Source of the DNA: Henricia sp. BOLD:AAB3569 | Lineage: Eukaryota > Echinodermata > Asteroidea > Spinulosida > Echinasteridae | NCBI GenBank assembly: GCA_037783545.1 | Contig: JBBELK010001005.1 | Span: 1-64,000, forward strand | Direction of reading: 5' to 3' | DNA length: 64,000 nt | Shown: positions 11,474 to 24,599 of the stretch, in pieces | Layout of the letters: the number at the start of each line of letters is the position of its first letter | How positions within the stretch are numbered: the first letter of the stretch is position 1 | Notes under the pieces: model-generated | What the model was told of the DNA's origin: nothing | Databases searched by the model: none | The model's input: the letters and a program-made list of their open reading frames with translations, nothing else | Program-made: the position numbers and the translations under genes

Positions 11474-13840
11474 GGACAAGTGGCGCAATATAGAGTCTTT
11501 GGAGCATGCAAAATTTGAAGTTCGTCGGAACATTTTTCGACCTCCAAATTTGCCGACGTTTGGACCACACTTTGACCAAAATCCCGTCCCAAACTGGGCC
11601 GTGTCAACGACAGTCCGAAGGACTGAGCATGCGCACGAGTCAGGAGTACACCAAAGAGGTGTGTACAGACAGCCACAGGTTGCGGGAGCATCCAGGAAGC
11701 GCCAACCCCTTTTTTTTCTAAACTCTGAAATTTCTCTTTCATTTCCCAGCGAAAGTCTGTCAATTTTTTAGGACAAGTGCGCAATATAGAGTCTTTGGAG
11801 CATGCAAAATTTGAAGTTCGTCGGAACATTTTTCGACCTCCAAATTTGCCGACGTTTGGACCACACTTTGACCAAAATCCCGTCCCAAACTGGGCCGTGT
11901 CAACGACAGTCCGAAGGAATGAGCATGCGCACGAGTCAGGAGTACACCAAAGAGGTGTGTACAGACAGCCACAGGTTGCGGGAGCATCCAGGAAGCGCCA
12001 ACCCCTTTTTTTCTAAACTCTGAAATTTCTCTGCCATTTCCCGGCGAAAGTCTGTCAATTTTTTAGGACAAGTGCGCAATATAGAGTCTTTGGAGCATGC
12101 ACAATTTGAAGTTCGTCGGAACATTTTTCGACCTCCAAATTTGCCGACGTTTGGACCACACTTTGACCAAAATCCCGTCCCAAACTGGGCCGTGTCAACG
12201 ACAGTCCGAAGGACTGAGCATGCGCACGAGTCAGGAGTACACCAAAGAGGTGTGTACAGACAGCCACAGGTTGCGGGAGCATCCAGGAAGCGCCAACCCC
12301 TTTTTTTTCTAAACTCTGAAATTTCTCTGCCATTTCCCGGCGAAAGTCTGTCAATTTTTTAGGACAAGTGCGCAATATAGAGTCTTTGGAGCTTGCAAAA
12401 TTTGAAGTTCGTCGGAACATTTTTCGACCTCCAAATTTGCCGACGTTTGGACCACACTTTGACCAAAATCCCGTCCCAAACTGGGCCGTGTCAACGACAG
12501 TCCGAAGGACTGAGCATGCGCACGAGTCAGGAGTACACCAAAGAGGTGTGTACAGACAGCCACAGGTTGCGGGAGCATCCAGGAAGCGCCAACCCCTTTT
12601 TTTTCTAAACTCTGAAATTTCTCTGCCATTTCCCGGCGAAAGTCTGTCAATTTTTTAGGACAAGTGCGCAATATAGAGTCTTTGGAGCATGCAAAATTTG
12701 AAGTTCGTCGGAACATTTTTCGACCTCCAAATTTGCCGACGTTTGGACCACACTTTGACCAAAATCCCGTCCCAAACTGGGCCGTGTCAACGACAGTCCG
12801 AAGGACTGAGCATGCGCACGAGTCAGGAGTACACCAAAGAGGTGTGTACAGACAGCCACAGGTTGCGGGAGCATCCAGGAAGCGCCAACCCCTTTTTTTT
12901 CTAAACTCTGAAATTTCTCTTTCATTTCCCAGCGAAAGTCTGTCAATTTTTTAGGACAAGTGCGCAATATAGAGTCTTTGGAGCATGCAAAATTTGAAGT
13001 TCGTCGGAACATTTTTCGACCTCCAAATTTGCCGACGTTTTGGACCACACTTTGACCAAAATCCCGTCCCAAACTGGGCCGTGTCAACGACAGTCCGAAG
13101 GAATGAGCATGCGCACGAGTCAGGAGTACACCAAAGAGGTGTGTACAGACAGCCACAGGTTGCGGGAGCATCCAGGAAGCGCCAACCCCTTTTTTTCTAA
13201 ACTCTGAAATTTCTCTGCCATTTCCCGGCGAAAGTCTGTCAATTTTTTAGGACAAGTGCGCAATATAGAGTCTTTGGAGCATGCACAATTTGAAGTTCGT
13301 CGGAACATTTTTCGACCTCCAAATTTGCCGACGTTTGGACCACACTTTGACCAAAATCCCGTCCCAAACTGGGCCGTGTCAACGACAGTCCGAAGGACTG
13401 AGCATGCGCACGAGTCAGGAGTACACCAAAGAGGTGTGTACAGACAGCCACAGGTTGCGGGAGCATCCAGGAAGCGCCAACCCCTTTTTTTTCTAAACTC
13501 TGAAATTTCTCTGCCATTTCCCGGCGAAAGTCTGTCAATTTTTTAGGACAAGTGCGCAATATAGAGTCTTTGGAGCTTGCAAAATTTGAAGTTCGTCGGA
13601 ACATTTTTCGACCTCCAAATTTGCCGACGTTTGGACCACACTTTGACCAAAATCCCGTCCCAAACTGGGCCGTGTCAACGACAGTCCGAAGGACTGAGCA
13701 TGCGCACGAGTCAGGAGTACACCAAAGAGGTGTGTACAGACAGCCACAGGTTGCGGGAGCATCCAGGAAGCGCCAACCCCTTTTTTTCTAAACTCTGAAA
13801 TTTCTCTGCCATTTCCCGGCGAAAGTCTGTCAATTTTTTA
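11474..13840 (+). repeat. Two tandem copies of an 1184-bp tetramer higher-order repeat
   Basis: Units 11474-12657 and 12658-13840. Each holds, in order, a monomer with ctctttcatttcccagc, a gaaggaatg monomer, a catgcacaatttg monomer and a cttgcaaaatttg monomer. The two units agree in these alleles and differ only in isolated indels (an extra g at 11,481 and an extra t near 13,040). Confidence 0.85.
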
Positions 13841-15022
13841 GGACAAGTGCGCAATATAGAGTCTTTGGAGCATGCAAAATTTGAAGTTCGTCGGAACATT
13901 TTTCGACCTCCAAATTTGCCGACGTTTGGACCACACTTTGACCAAAATCCCGTCCCAAACTGGGCCGTGTCAACGACAGTCCGAAGGACTGAGCATGCGC
14001 ACGAGTCAGGAGTACACCAAAGAGGTGTGTACAGACAGCCACAGGTTGCGGGAGCATCCAGGAAGCGCCAACCCCTTTTTTTCTAAACTCTGAAATTTCT
14101 CTGCCATTTCCCGGCGAAAGTCTGTCAATTTTTTAGGACAAGTGCGCAATATAGAGTCTTTAGAGCATGCACAATTTGAAGTTCGTCGTAACATTTTTCG
14201 ACCTCCAAATTTGCGACGTTTGGACCACACTTTGACCAAAATCCCGTCCCAAACTGGGCCGTGTCAACGACAGTCCGAAGGACTGAGCATGCGCACGAGT
14301 CAGGAGTACACCAAAGAGGTGTGTACAGACAGCCACAGGTTGCGGGAGCATCCAGGAAGCGCCAACCCCTTTTTTTTCTAAACTCTGAAATTTCTCTGCC
14401 ATTTCCCGGCGAAAGTCTGTCAATTTTTTAGGACAAGTGCGCAATATAGAGTCTTTGGAGCATGCAACATTTGAAGTTCGTCGGAACATTTTTCGACCTC
14501 CAAATTTGCCGACGTTTGGACCACACTTTGACCAAAATCCCGTCCCAAACTGGGCCGTGTCAACGACAGTCCGAAGGACTGAGCATGCGCACGAGTCAGG
14601 AGTACACCAAAGAGGTGTGTACAGACAGCCACAGGTTGCGGGAGCATCCAGGAAGCGCCAACCCCTTTTTTTTCTAAACTCTGAAATTTCTCTGCCATTT
14701 CCCGGCGAAAGTCTGTCAATTTTTTAGGACAAGTGCGCAATATAGAGTCTTTGGAGCATGCACAATTTGAAGTTCGTCGGAACATTTTTCGACCTCCAAA
14801 TTTGCCGACGTTTGGACCACACTTTGACCAAAATCCCGTCCCAAACTGGGCCGTGTCAACGACAGTCCGAAGGACTGAGCATGCGCACGAGTCAGGAGTA
14901 CACCAAAGAGGTGTGTACAGACAGCCACAGGTTGCGGGAGCATCCAGGAAGCGCCAACCCCTTTTTTTTCTAAACTCTGAAATTTCTCTGCCATTTCCCG
15001 GCGAAAGTCTGTCAATTTTTTA
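13841..15022 (+). repeat. Duplicated four-monomer block, left copy (partner 17358-18539)
   Basis: This block and 17358-18539 are both 1182 bp and share an unusual second monomer with tctttagagcatgcac, cgtcgtaac and a missing c (tttgcgacg), followed by a catgcaaca monomer and a catgcacaa monomer. The offset is 3517 bp. The monomers after the blocks differ (cttgcaaaa against catgcacaa). Confidence 0.85.
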
Positions 15023-16796
15023 GGACAAGTGCGCAATATAGAGTCTTTGGAGCTTGCAAAATTTGAAGTTCGTCGGAACATTTTTCGACCTCCAAATTTG
15101 CCGACGTTTGGACCACACTTTGACCAAAATCCCGTCCCAAACTGGGCCGTGTCAACGACAGTCCGAAGGACTGAGCATGCGCACGAGTCAGGAGTACACC
15201 AAAGAGGTGTGTACAGACAGCCACAGGTTGCGGGAGCATCCAGGAAGCGCCAACCCCTTTTTTTCTAAACTCTGAAATTTCTCTGCCATTTCCCGGCGAA
15301 AGTCTGTCAATTTTTTAGGACAAGTGCGCAATATAGAGTCTTTGGAGCATGCAAAATTTGAAGTTCGTCGGAACATTTTTCGACCTCCAAATTTGCCGAC
15401 GTTTGGACCACACTTTGACCAAAATCCCGTCCCAAACTGGGCCGTGTCAACGACAGTCCGAAGGACTGAGCATGCGCACGAGTCAGGAGTACACCAAAGA
15501 GGTGTGTACAGACAGCCACAGGTTGCGGGAGCATCCAGGAAGCGCCAACCCCTTTTTTTTTCTAAACTCTGAAATTTCTCTGCCATTTCCCGGCGAAAGT
15601 CTGTCAATTTTTTAGGACAAGTGCGCAATATAGAGTCTTTGGAGCATGCAAAATTTGAAGTTCGTCGGAACATTTTTCGACCTCCAAATTTGCCGACGTT
15701 TGGACCACACTTTGACCAAAATCCCGTCCCAAACTGGGCCGTGTCAACGACAGTCCGAAGGACTGAGCATGCGCACGAGTCAGGAGTACACCAAAGAGGT
15801 GTGTACAGACAGCCACAGGTTGCGGGAGCATCCAGGAAGCGCCAACCCCTTTTTTTTCTAAACTCTGAAATTTCTCTGCCATTTCCCGGCGAAAGTCTGT
15901 CAATTTTTTAGGACAAGTGCGCAATATAGAGTCTTTGGAGCATGCACAATTTGAAGTTCGTCGGAATATTTTTCGACCTCCAAATTTGCCGACGTTTGGA
16001 CCACACTTTGACCAAAATCCCGTCCCAAACTGGGCCGTGTCAACGACAGTCCGAAGGACTGAGCATGCGCACGAGTCAGGAGTACACCAAAGAGGTGTGT
16101 ACAGACAGCCACAGGTTGCGGGAGCATCCAGGAAGCGCCAACCCCTTGTTTTTCTAAACTCTGAAATTTCTCTGCCATTTCCCGGCGAAAGTCTGTCAAT
16201 TTTTTAGGACAAGTGCGCAATATAGAGTCTTTGGAGCTTGCAAAATTTGAAGTTCGTCGGAACATTTTTCGACCTCCAAATTTGCCGACGTTTGGACCAC
16301 ACTTTGACCAAAATCCCGTCCCAAACTGGGCCGTGTCAACGACAGTCCGAAGGACTGAGCATGCGCACGAGTCAGGAGTACACCAAAGAGGTGTGTACAG
16401 ACAGCCACAGGTTGCGGGAGCATCCAGGAAGCACCAACCCCTTTTTTTCTAAACTCTGAAATTTCTCTGCCATTTCCGGCGAAAGTCTGTCAATTTTTTA
16501 GGACAAGTGCGCAATATAGAGTCTTTGGAGCATGCAAAATTTGAAGTTCGTCGGAACATTTTTCGACCTCCAAATTTGCCGACGTTTGGACCACACTTTG
16601 ACCAAAATCCCGTCCCAAACTGGGCCGTGTCAACGACAGTCCGAAGGACTGAGCATGCGCACGAGTCAGGAGTACACCAAAGAGGTGTGTACAGACAGCC
16701 ACAGGTTGCGGGAGCATCCAGGAAGCGCCAACCCCTTTTTTTTCTAAACTCTGAACTTTCTCTGCCATTTCCCGGCGAAAGTCTGTCAATTTTTTA

Positions 16797-17061
16797 GGAC
16801 AAGTGCGCAATATAGAGTCTTTGGAGCATGCACAATTTGAAGTTCGTCGGAACATTTTTCGACCTCCAAAATCCCGTCCCAAACTGGGCCGTGTCAACGA
16901 CAGTCCGAAGGACTGAGCATGCGCACGAGTCAGGAGTACACCAAAGAGGTGTGTACAGACAGCCACAGGTTGCGGGAGCATCCAGAAAGCGCCAACCCCC
17001 TTTTTTTTCTAAACTCTGAAATTTCTCTGCCATTTCCCGGCGAAAGTCTGTCAATTTTTTA
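16797..17061 (+). repeat. Deletion monomer (32-bp loss), copy 2
   Basis: Same junction cctccaaaatcccg and same linked ccagaaagc allele; 265 bp. It follows a monomer with the gaactttc allele, as do copies 3-5. Confidence 0.9.
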
Positions 17062-17357
17062 GGACAAGTGCGCAATATAGAGTCTTTGGAGCATGCAAAA
17101 TTTGAAGTTCGTCGGAACATTTTTCGACCTCCAAATTTGCCGACGTTTGGACCACACTTTGACCAAAATCCCGTCCCAAACTGGGCCGTGTCAACGACAG
17201 TCCGAAGGACTGAGCATGCGCACGAGTCAGGAGTACACCAAAGAGGTGTGTACAGACAGCCACAGGTTGCGGGAGCATCCAGGAAGCGCCAACCCCTTTT
17301 TTTTCTAAACTCTGAAATTTCTCTGCCATTTCCCGGCGAAAGTCTGTCAATTTTTTA

Positions 17358-18539
17358 GGACAAGTGCGCAATATAGAGTCTTTGGAGCATGCAAAATTTG
17401 AAGTTCGTCGGAACATTTTTCGACCTCCAAATTTGCCGACGTTTGGACCACACTTTGACCAAAATCCCGTCCCAAACTGGGCCGTGTCAACGACAGTCCG
17501 AAGGACTGAGCATGCGCACGAGTCAGGAGTACACCAAAGAGGTGTGTACAGACAGCCACAGGTTGCGGGAGCATCCAGGAAGCGCCAACCCCTTTTTTTC
17601 TAAACTCTGAAATTTCTCTGCCATTTCCCGGCGAAAGTCTGTCAATTTTTTAGGACAAGTGCGCAATATAGAGTCTTTAGAGCATGCACAATTTGAAGTT
17701 CGTCGTAACATTTTTCGACCTCCAAATTTGCGACGTTTGGACCACACTTTGACCAAAATCCCGTCCCAAACTGGGCCGTGTCAACGACAGTCCGAAGGAC
17801 TGAGCATGCGCACGAGTCAGGAGTACACCAAAGAGGTGTGTACAGACAGCCACAGGTTGCGGGAGCATCCAGGAAGCGCCAACCCCTTTTTTTTCTAAAC
17901 TCTGAAATTTCTCTGCCATTTCCCGGCGAAAGTCTGTCAATTTTTTAGGACAAGTGCGCAATATAGAGTCTTTGGAGCATGCAACATTTGAAGTTCGTCG
18001 GAACATTTTTCGACCTCCAAATTTGCCGACGTTTGGACCACACTTTGACCAAAATCCCGTCCCAAACTGGGCCGTGTCAACGACAGTCCGAAGGACTGAG
18101 CATGCGCACGAGTCAGGAGTACACCAAAGAGGTGTGTACAGACAGCCACAGGTTGCGGGAGCATCCAGGAAGCGCCAACCCCTTTTTTTTCTAAACTCTG
18201 AAATTTCTCTGCCATTTCCCGGCGAAAGTCTGTCAATTTTTTAGGACAAGTGCGCAATATAGAGTCTTTGGAGCATGCACAATTTGAAGTTCGTCGGAAC
18301 ATTTTTCGACCTCCAAATTTGCCGACGTTTGGACCACACTTTGACCAAAATCCCGTCCCAAACTGGGCCGTGTCAACGACAGTCCGAAGGACTGAGCATG
18401 CGCACGAGTCAGGAGTACACCAAAGAGGTGTGTACAGACAGCCACAGGTTGCGGGAGCATCCAGGAAGCGCCAACCCCTTTTTTTTCTAAACTCTGAAAT
18501 TTCTCTGCCATTTCCCGGCGAAAGTCTGTCAATTTTTTA
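17358..18539 (+). repeat. Duplicated four-monomer block, right copy (partner 13841-15022)
   Basis: Second copy of the block described at 13841; the private alleles tttagagc, cgtcgtaac and tttgcgacg recur in the same monomer at 17,654. Confidence 0.85.
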
Positions 18540-21500
18540 GGACAAGTGCGCAATATAGAGTCTTTGGAGCATGCACAATTTGAAGTTCGTCGGAACATTT
18601 TTCGACCTCCAAATTTGCCGACGTTTGGACCACACTTTGACCAAAATCCCGTCCCAAACTGGGCCGTGTCAACGACAGTCCGAAGGACTGAGCATGCGCA
18701 CGAGTCAGGAGTACACCAAAGAGGTGTGTACAGACAGCCACAGGTTGCGGGAGCATCCAGGAAGCGCCAACCCCTTTTTTTTCTAAACTCTGAAATTTCT
18801 CTGCCATTTCCCGGCGAAAGTCTGTCAATTTTTTAGGACAAGTGCGCAATATAGAGTCTTTGGAGCTTGCAAAATTTGAAGTTCGTCGGAACATTTTTCG
18901 ACCTCCAAATTTGCCGACGTTTGGACCACACTTTGACCAAAATCCCGTCCCAAACTGGGCCGTGTAAACGACAGTCCGAAGGACTGAGCATGCGCACGAG
19001 TCAGGAGTACACCAAAGAGGTGTGTACAGACAGCCACAGGTTGCGGGAGCATCCAGGAAGCGCCAACCCCTTTTTTTCTAAACTCTGAAATTTCTCTGCC
19101 ATTTCCCGGCGAAAGTCTGTCAATTTTTTAGGACAAGTGCGCAATATAGAGTCTTTGGAGCATGCAAAATTTGAAGTTCGTCGGAACATTTTTCGACCTC
19201 CAAATTTGCCGACGTTTGGACCACACTTTGACCAAAATCCCGTCCCAAACTGGGCCGTGTCAACGACAGTCCGAAGGACTGAGCATGCGCACGAGTCAGG
19301 AGTACACCAAAGAGGTGTGTACAGACAGCCACAGGTTGCGGGAGCATCCAGGAAGCGCCAACCCCTTTTTTTCTAAACTCTGAACTTTCTCTGCCATTTC
19401 CCGGCGAAAGTCTGTCAATTTTTTAGGACAAGTGCGCAATATAGAGTCTTTGGAGCATGCACAATTTGAAGTTCGTCGGAACATTTTTCGACCTCCAAAA
19501 TCCCGTCCCAAACTGGGCCGTGTCAACGACAGTCCGAAGGACTGAGCATGCGCACGAGTCAGGAGTACACCAAAGAGGTGTGTACAGACAGCCACAGGTT
19601 GCGGGAGCATCCAGAAAGCGCCAACCCCTTTTTTTTTCTAAACTCTGAAATTTCTCTGCCATTTCCCGGCGAAAGTCTGTCAATTTTTTAGGACAAGTGC
19701 GCAATATAGAGTCTTTGGAGCATGCAAAATTTGAAGTTCGTCGGAACATTTTTCGACCTCCAAATTTGCCGACGTTTGGACCACACTTTGACCAAAATCC
19801 CGTCCCAAACTGGGCCGTGTCAACGACAGTCCGAAGGACTGAGCATGCGCACGAGTCAGGAGTACACCAAAGAGGTGTGTACAGACAGCCACATGTTGCG
19901 GGAGCATCCAGGAAGCGCCAACCCCTTTTTTTGTCTAAACTCTGAAATTTCTCTGCCATTTCCCGGTGAAAGTCTGTCAATTTTTTAGGACAAGTGCGCA
20001 ATATAGAGTCTTTGGAGCATGCAAAATTTGAAGTTCGTCGGAACATTTTTCGACCTCCAAATTTGCCGACGTTTGGACCACACTTTGACCAAAATCCCGT
20101 CCCAAACTGGGCCGTGTCAACGACAGTCCGATGGACTGAGCATGCGCACGAGTCAGGAGTACACCAAAGAGGTGTGTACAGACAGCCACAGGTTGCGGGA
20201 GCATCCAGGAAGCGCCAACCCCTTTTTTTCTAAACTCTGAAATTTCTCTGCCATTTCCCGGCGAAAGTCTGTCAATTTTTTAGGACAAGTGCGCAATATA
20301 GAGTCTTTGGAGCATGCAAAATTTGAAGTTCGTCGGAACATTTTTCGACCTCCAAATTTGCCGACGTTTGGACCACACTTTGACCAAAATCCCGTCCCAA
20401 ACTGGGCCGTGTCAACGACAGTCCGAAGGACTGAGCATGCGCACGAGTCAGGAGTACACCAAAGAGGTGTATACAGACAGCCACAGGTTGCGGGAGCATC
20501 CAGGAAGCGCCAACCCCTTTTTTTCTTCTAAACTCTGAAATTTCTCTGCCATTTCCCGGCGAAAGTCTGTCAATTTTTTAGGACAAGTGCGCAATATAGA
20601 GTCTTTGGAGCATGCAAAATTTGAAGTTCGTCGGAACATTTTTCGACCTCCAAATTTGCCGACGTTTGGACCACACTTTGACCAAAATCCCGTCCCAAAC
20701 TGGGCCGTGTCAACGACAGTCCGAAGGAATGAGCATGCGCACGAGTCAGGAGTACACCAAAGAGGTGTGTACAGACAGCCACAGGTTGCGGGAGCATCCA
20801 GGAAGCGCCAACCCCTTTTTTTTCTAAACTCTGAAATTTCTCTGCCATTTCCCGGCGAAAGTCTGTCAATTTTTTAGGACAAGTGCGCAATATAGAGTCT
20901 TTGGAGCATGCACAATTTGAAGTTCGTCGGAAAATTTTTCGACCTCCAAATTTGCCGACGTTTGGACCACACTTTGACCAAAATCCCGTCCCAAACTGGG
21001 CCGTGTCAACGACAGTCCGAAGGACTGAGCATGCGCACGAGTCAGGAGTACACCAAAGAGGTGTGTACAGACAGCCACAGGTTGCGGGAGCATCCAGGAA
21101 GCGCCAACCCCTTTTTTTTCTAAACTCTGAAATTTCTCTGCCATTTCCCGGCGAAAGTCTGTCAATTTTTTAGGACAAGTGCGCAATATAGAGTCTTTGG
21201 AGCATGCAACATTTGAAGTTCGTCGGAACATTTTTCGACCTCCAAATTTGCCGACGTTTGGACCACACTTTGACCAAAATCCCGTCCCAAACTGGGCCGT
21301 GTCAACGACAGTCCGAAGGACTGAGCATGCGCACGAGTCAGGAGTACACCAAAGAGGTGTGTACAGACTGCCACAGGTTGCGGGAGCATCCAGGAAGCGC
21401 CAACCCCTTTTTTTCTAAACTCTGAAATTTCTCTGCCATTTCCCGGCGAAAGTCTGTCAATTTTTTAGGACAAGTGCGCAATATAGAGTCTTTGGAGCAT

Positions 21501-22356
21501 GCAAAATTTGAAGTTCGTCGGAACATTTTTCGACCTCCAAATTTGCCGACGTTTGGACCACACTTTGACCAAAATCCCGTCCCAAACTGGGCCGTGTCAA
21601 CGACAGTCCGAAGGACTGAGCATGCGCACGAGTCAGGAGTACACCAAAGAGGTGTGTACAGACAGCCACAGGTTGCGGGAGCATCCAGGAAGCGCCAACC
21701 CCTTTTTTTTCTAAACTCTGAAATTTCTCTGCCATTTCCCGGCGAAAGTCTGTCAATTTTTTAGGACAAGTGCGCAATATAGAGTCTTTGGAGCATGCAC
21801 AATTTGAAGTTCGTCGGAACATTTTTCGACCTCCAAATTTGCCGACGTTTGGACCACACTTTGACCAAAATCCCGTCCCAAACTGGGCCGTGTCAACGAC
21901 AGTCCGAAGGACTGAGCATGCGCACGAGTCAGGAGTACACCAAAGAGGTGTGTACAGACAGCCACAGGTTGCGGGAGCATCCAGGAAGCGCCAACCCCTT
22001 TTTTTTCTAAACTCTGAAATTTCTCTGCCATTTCCCGGCGAAAGTCTGTCAATTTTTTAGGACAAGTGCGCAATATAGAGTCTTTGGAGCATGCAACATT
22101 TGAAGTTCGTCGGAACATTTTTCGACCTCCAAATTTGCCGACGTTTGGACCACACTTTGACCAAAATCCCGTCCCAAACTGGGCCGTGTCAACGACAGTC
22201 CGAAGGACTGAGCATGCGCACGAGTCAGGAGTACACCAAAGAGGTGTGTACAGACAGCCACAGGTTGCGGGAGCATCCAGGAAGCGCCAACCCCTTTTTT
22301 TTTCTAAACTCTGAAATTTCTCTGCCATTTCCCGGCGAAAGTCTGTCAATTTTTTA
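18540..22356 (+). repeat. 3817-bp duplicated block, left copy (partner 26766-30582)
   Basis: Thirteen monomers share an ordered set of private alleles with 26766-30582 at an offset of 8226-8228 bp: gtgtaaacg, gaactttc, the 32-bp deletion monomer, cccggtgaaag, gatggactg, cttcttctaaac, gaaggaatg, cggaaaatttt and cagactgcc. Both copies measure 3817 bp. Small differences (such as cacatgttgcg at 19,893 only, or cagactgcc in the last monomer only in the right copy) show they have begun to diverge. Confidence 0.9.
19426..19690 (+). repeat. Deletion monomer (32-bp loss), copy 3
   Basis: Identical junction and linked alleles; 265 bp; part of the 3817-bp duplicated block. Confidence 0.9.
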
Positions 22357-24473
22357 GGACAAGTGCGCAATATAGAGTCTTTGGAGCATGCAAAATTTGA
22401 AGTTCGTCGGAACATTTTTCGACCTCCAAATTTGCCGACGTTTGGACCACACTTTGACCAAAATCCCGTCCCAAACTGGGCCGTGTCAACGACAGTCCGA
22501 AGGACTGAGCATGCGCACGAGTCAGGAGTACACCAAAGAGGTGTGTACAGACAGCCACAGGTTGCGGGAGCATCCAGGAAGCGCCAACCCCTTTTTTTTC
22601 TAAACTCTGAAATTTCTCTGCCATTTCCCGGCGAAAGTCTGTCAATTTTTTAGGACAAGTGCGCAATATAGAGTCTTTGGAGCATGCAAAATTTGAAGTT
22701 CGTCGGAACATTTTTCGACCTCCAAATTTGCCGACGTTTGGACCACACTTTGACCAAAATCCCGTCCCAAACTGGGCCGTGTCAACGACAGTCCGAAGGA
22801 CTGAGCATGCGCACGAGTCAGGAGTACACCAAAGAGGTGTGTACAGACAGCCACAGGTTGCGGGAGCATCCAGGAAGCGCCAACCCCTTTTTTTTTCTAA
22901 ACTCTGAAATTTCTCTGCCATTTCCCGGCGAAAGTCTGTCAATTTTTTAGGACAAGTGCGCAATATAGAGTCTTTGGAGCATGCAAAATTTGAAGTTCGT
23001 CGGAACATTTTTCGACCTCCAAATTTGCCGACGTTTGGACCACACTTTGACCAAAATCCCGTCCCAAACTGGGCCGTGTCAACGACAGTCCGAAGGACTG
23101 AGCATGCGCACGAGTCAGGAGTACACCAAAGAGGTGTGTACAGACAGCCACAGGTTGCGGGAGCATCCAGGAAGCGCCAACCCCTTTTTTTTCTAAACTC
23201 TGAAATTTCTCTGCCATTTCCCGGCGAAAATCTGTCAATTTTTTAGGACAAGTGCGCAATATAGAGTCTTTGAAGCTTGCAAAATTTGAAGTTCGTCGGA
23301 ACATTTTTCGACCTCCAAATTTGCCGACGTTTGGACCACACTTTGACCAAAATCCCGTCCCAAACTGGGCCGTGTCAACGACAGTCCGAAGGACTGAGCA
23401 TGCGCACGAGTCAGGAGTACACCAAAGAGGTGTGTACAGACAGCCACAGGTTGCGGGAGCATCCAGGAAGCGCCAACCCCTTTTTTTTCTAAACTCTGAA
23501 ATTTCTCTGCCATTTCCCGGCGAAAGTCTGTCAATTTTTTAGGACAAGTGCGCAATATAGAGTCTTTGGAGCATGCAACATTTGAAGTTCGTCGGAACAT
23601 TTTTCGACCTCCAAATTTGCCGACGTTTGGACCACACTTTGACCAAAATCCCGTCCCAAACTGGGCCGTGTCAACGACAGTCCGAAGGACTGAGCATGCG
23701 CACGAGTCAGGAGTACACCAAAGAGGTGTGTACAGACAGCCACAGGTTGCGGGAGCATCCAGGAAGCGCCAACCCCTTTTTTTTCTAAACTCTGAAATTT
23801 CTCTGCCATTTCCCGGCGAAAGTCTGTCAATTTTTTAGGACAAGTGCGCAATATAGAGTCTTTGGAGCATGCACAATTTGAAGTTCGTCGGAACATTTTT
23901 CGACCTCCAAATTTGCCGACGTTTGGACCACACTTTGACCAAAATCCCGTCCCAAACTGGGCCGTGTCAACGACAGTCCGAAGGACTGAGCATGCGCACG
24001 AGTCAGGAGTACACCAAAGAGGTGTGTACAGACAGCCACAGGTTGCGGGAGCATCCAGGAAGCGCCAACCCCTTTTTTTTCTAAACTCTGAAATTTCTCT
24101 GCCATTTCCCGGCGAAAGTCTGTCAATTTTTTAGGACAAGTGCGCAATATAGAGTCTTTGGAGCTTGCAAAATTTGAAGTTCGTCGGAACATTTTTCGAC
24201 CTCCAAATTTGCCGACGTTTGGACCACACTTTGACCAAAATCCCGTCCCAAACTGGGCCGTGTCAACGACAGTCCGAAGGACTGAGCATGCGCACGAGTC
24301 AGGAGTACACCAAAGAGGTGTGTACAGACAGCCACAGGTTGCGGGAGCATCCAGGAAGCGCCAACCCCTTTTTTTCTAAACTCTGAAATTTCTCTGCCAT
24401 TTCCCGGCGAAAGTCTGTCAATTTTTTAGGACAAGTGCGCAATATAGAGTCTTTGGAGCATGCAAAATTTGAA

Positions 24474-24490
24474 GTTCGTCGGAACATTTT
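24474..24490 (+). other. Partial CENP-B-box-like 17-mer within the monomer
   Basis: The stretch gTTCGtcggAacatttt matches the first half of the CENP-B box core (nTTCGnnnnAnnCGGGn): TTCG and the A are in register, but the CGGG half is replaced by ATTT. TTCGTCGGAA also differs at one base from the TTCGTTGGAA of the classic box. It is conserved in nearly every copy; subfamily C changes only the downstream bases (gaatatttt). With half of the essential positions missing, binding by CENP-B or a related pogo-like protein is a guess. Confidence 0.3.
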
Positions 24491-24564
24491 TCGACCTCCA
24501 AATTTGCCGACGTTTGGACCACACTTTGACCAAAATCCCGTCCCAAACTGGGCCGTGTCAACGA

Positions 24565-24579
24565 CAGTCCGAAGGACTG
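24565..24579 (+). other. Hairpin 1 of the monomer: 6-bp stem with GAA triloop
   Basis: CAGTCC-gaa-GGACTG is a perfect 6-bp inverted repeat with a 3-nt loop, present in almost every monomer of all three subfamilies. The loop-closing pair is C-G around GAA, the arrangement known to give unusually stable single-stranded DNA mini-hairpins (the d(GCGAAGC) type). A recurrent variant, gaaggaatg, breaks the stem (for example at about 5440, 7220, 11,920, 13,100, 20,728, 28,956 and 32,806). Confidence 0.8.
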
Positions 24580-24599
24580 AGCATGCGCACGAGTCAGGA

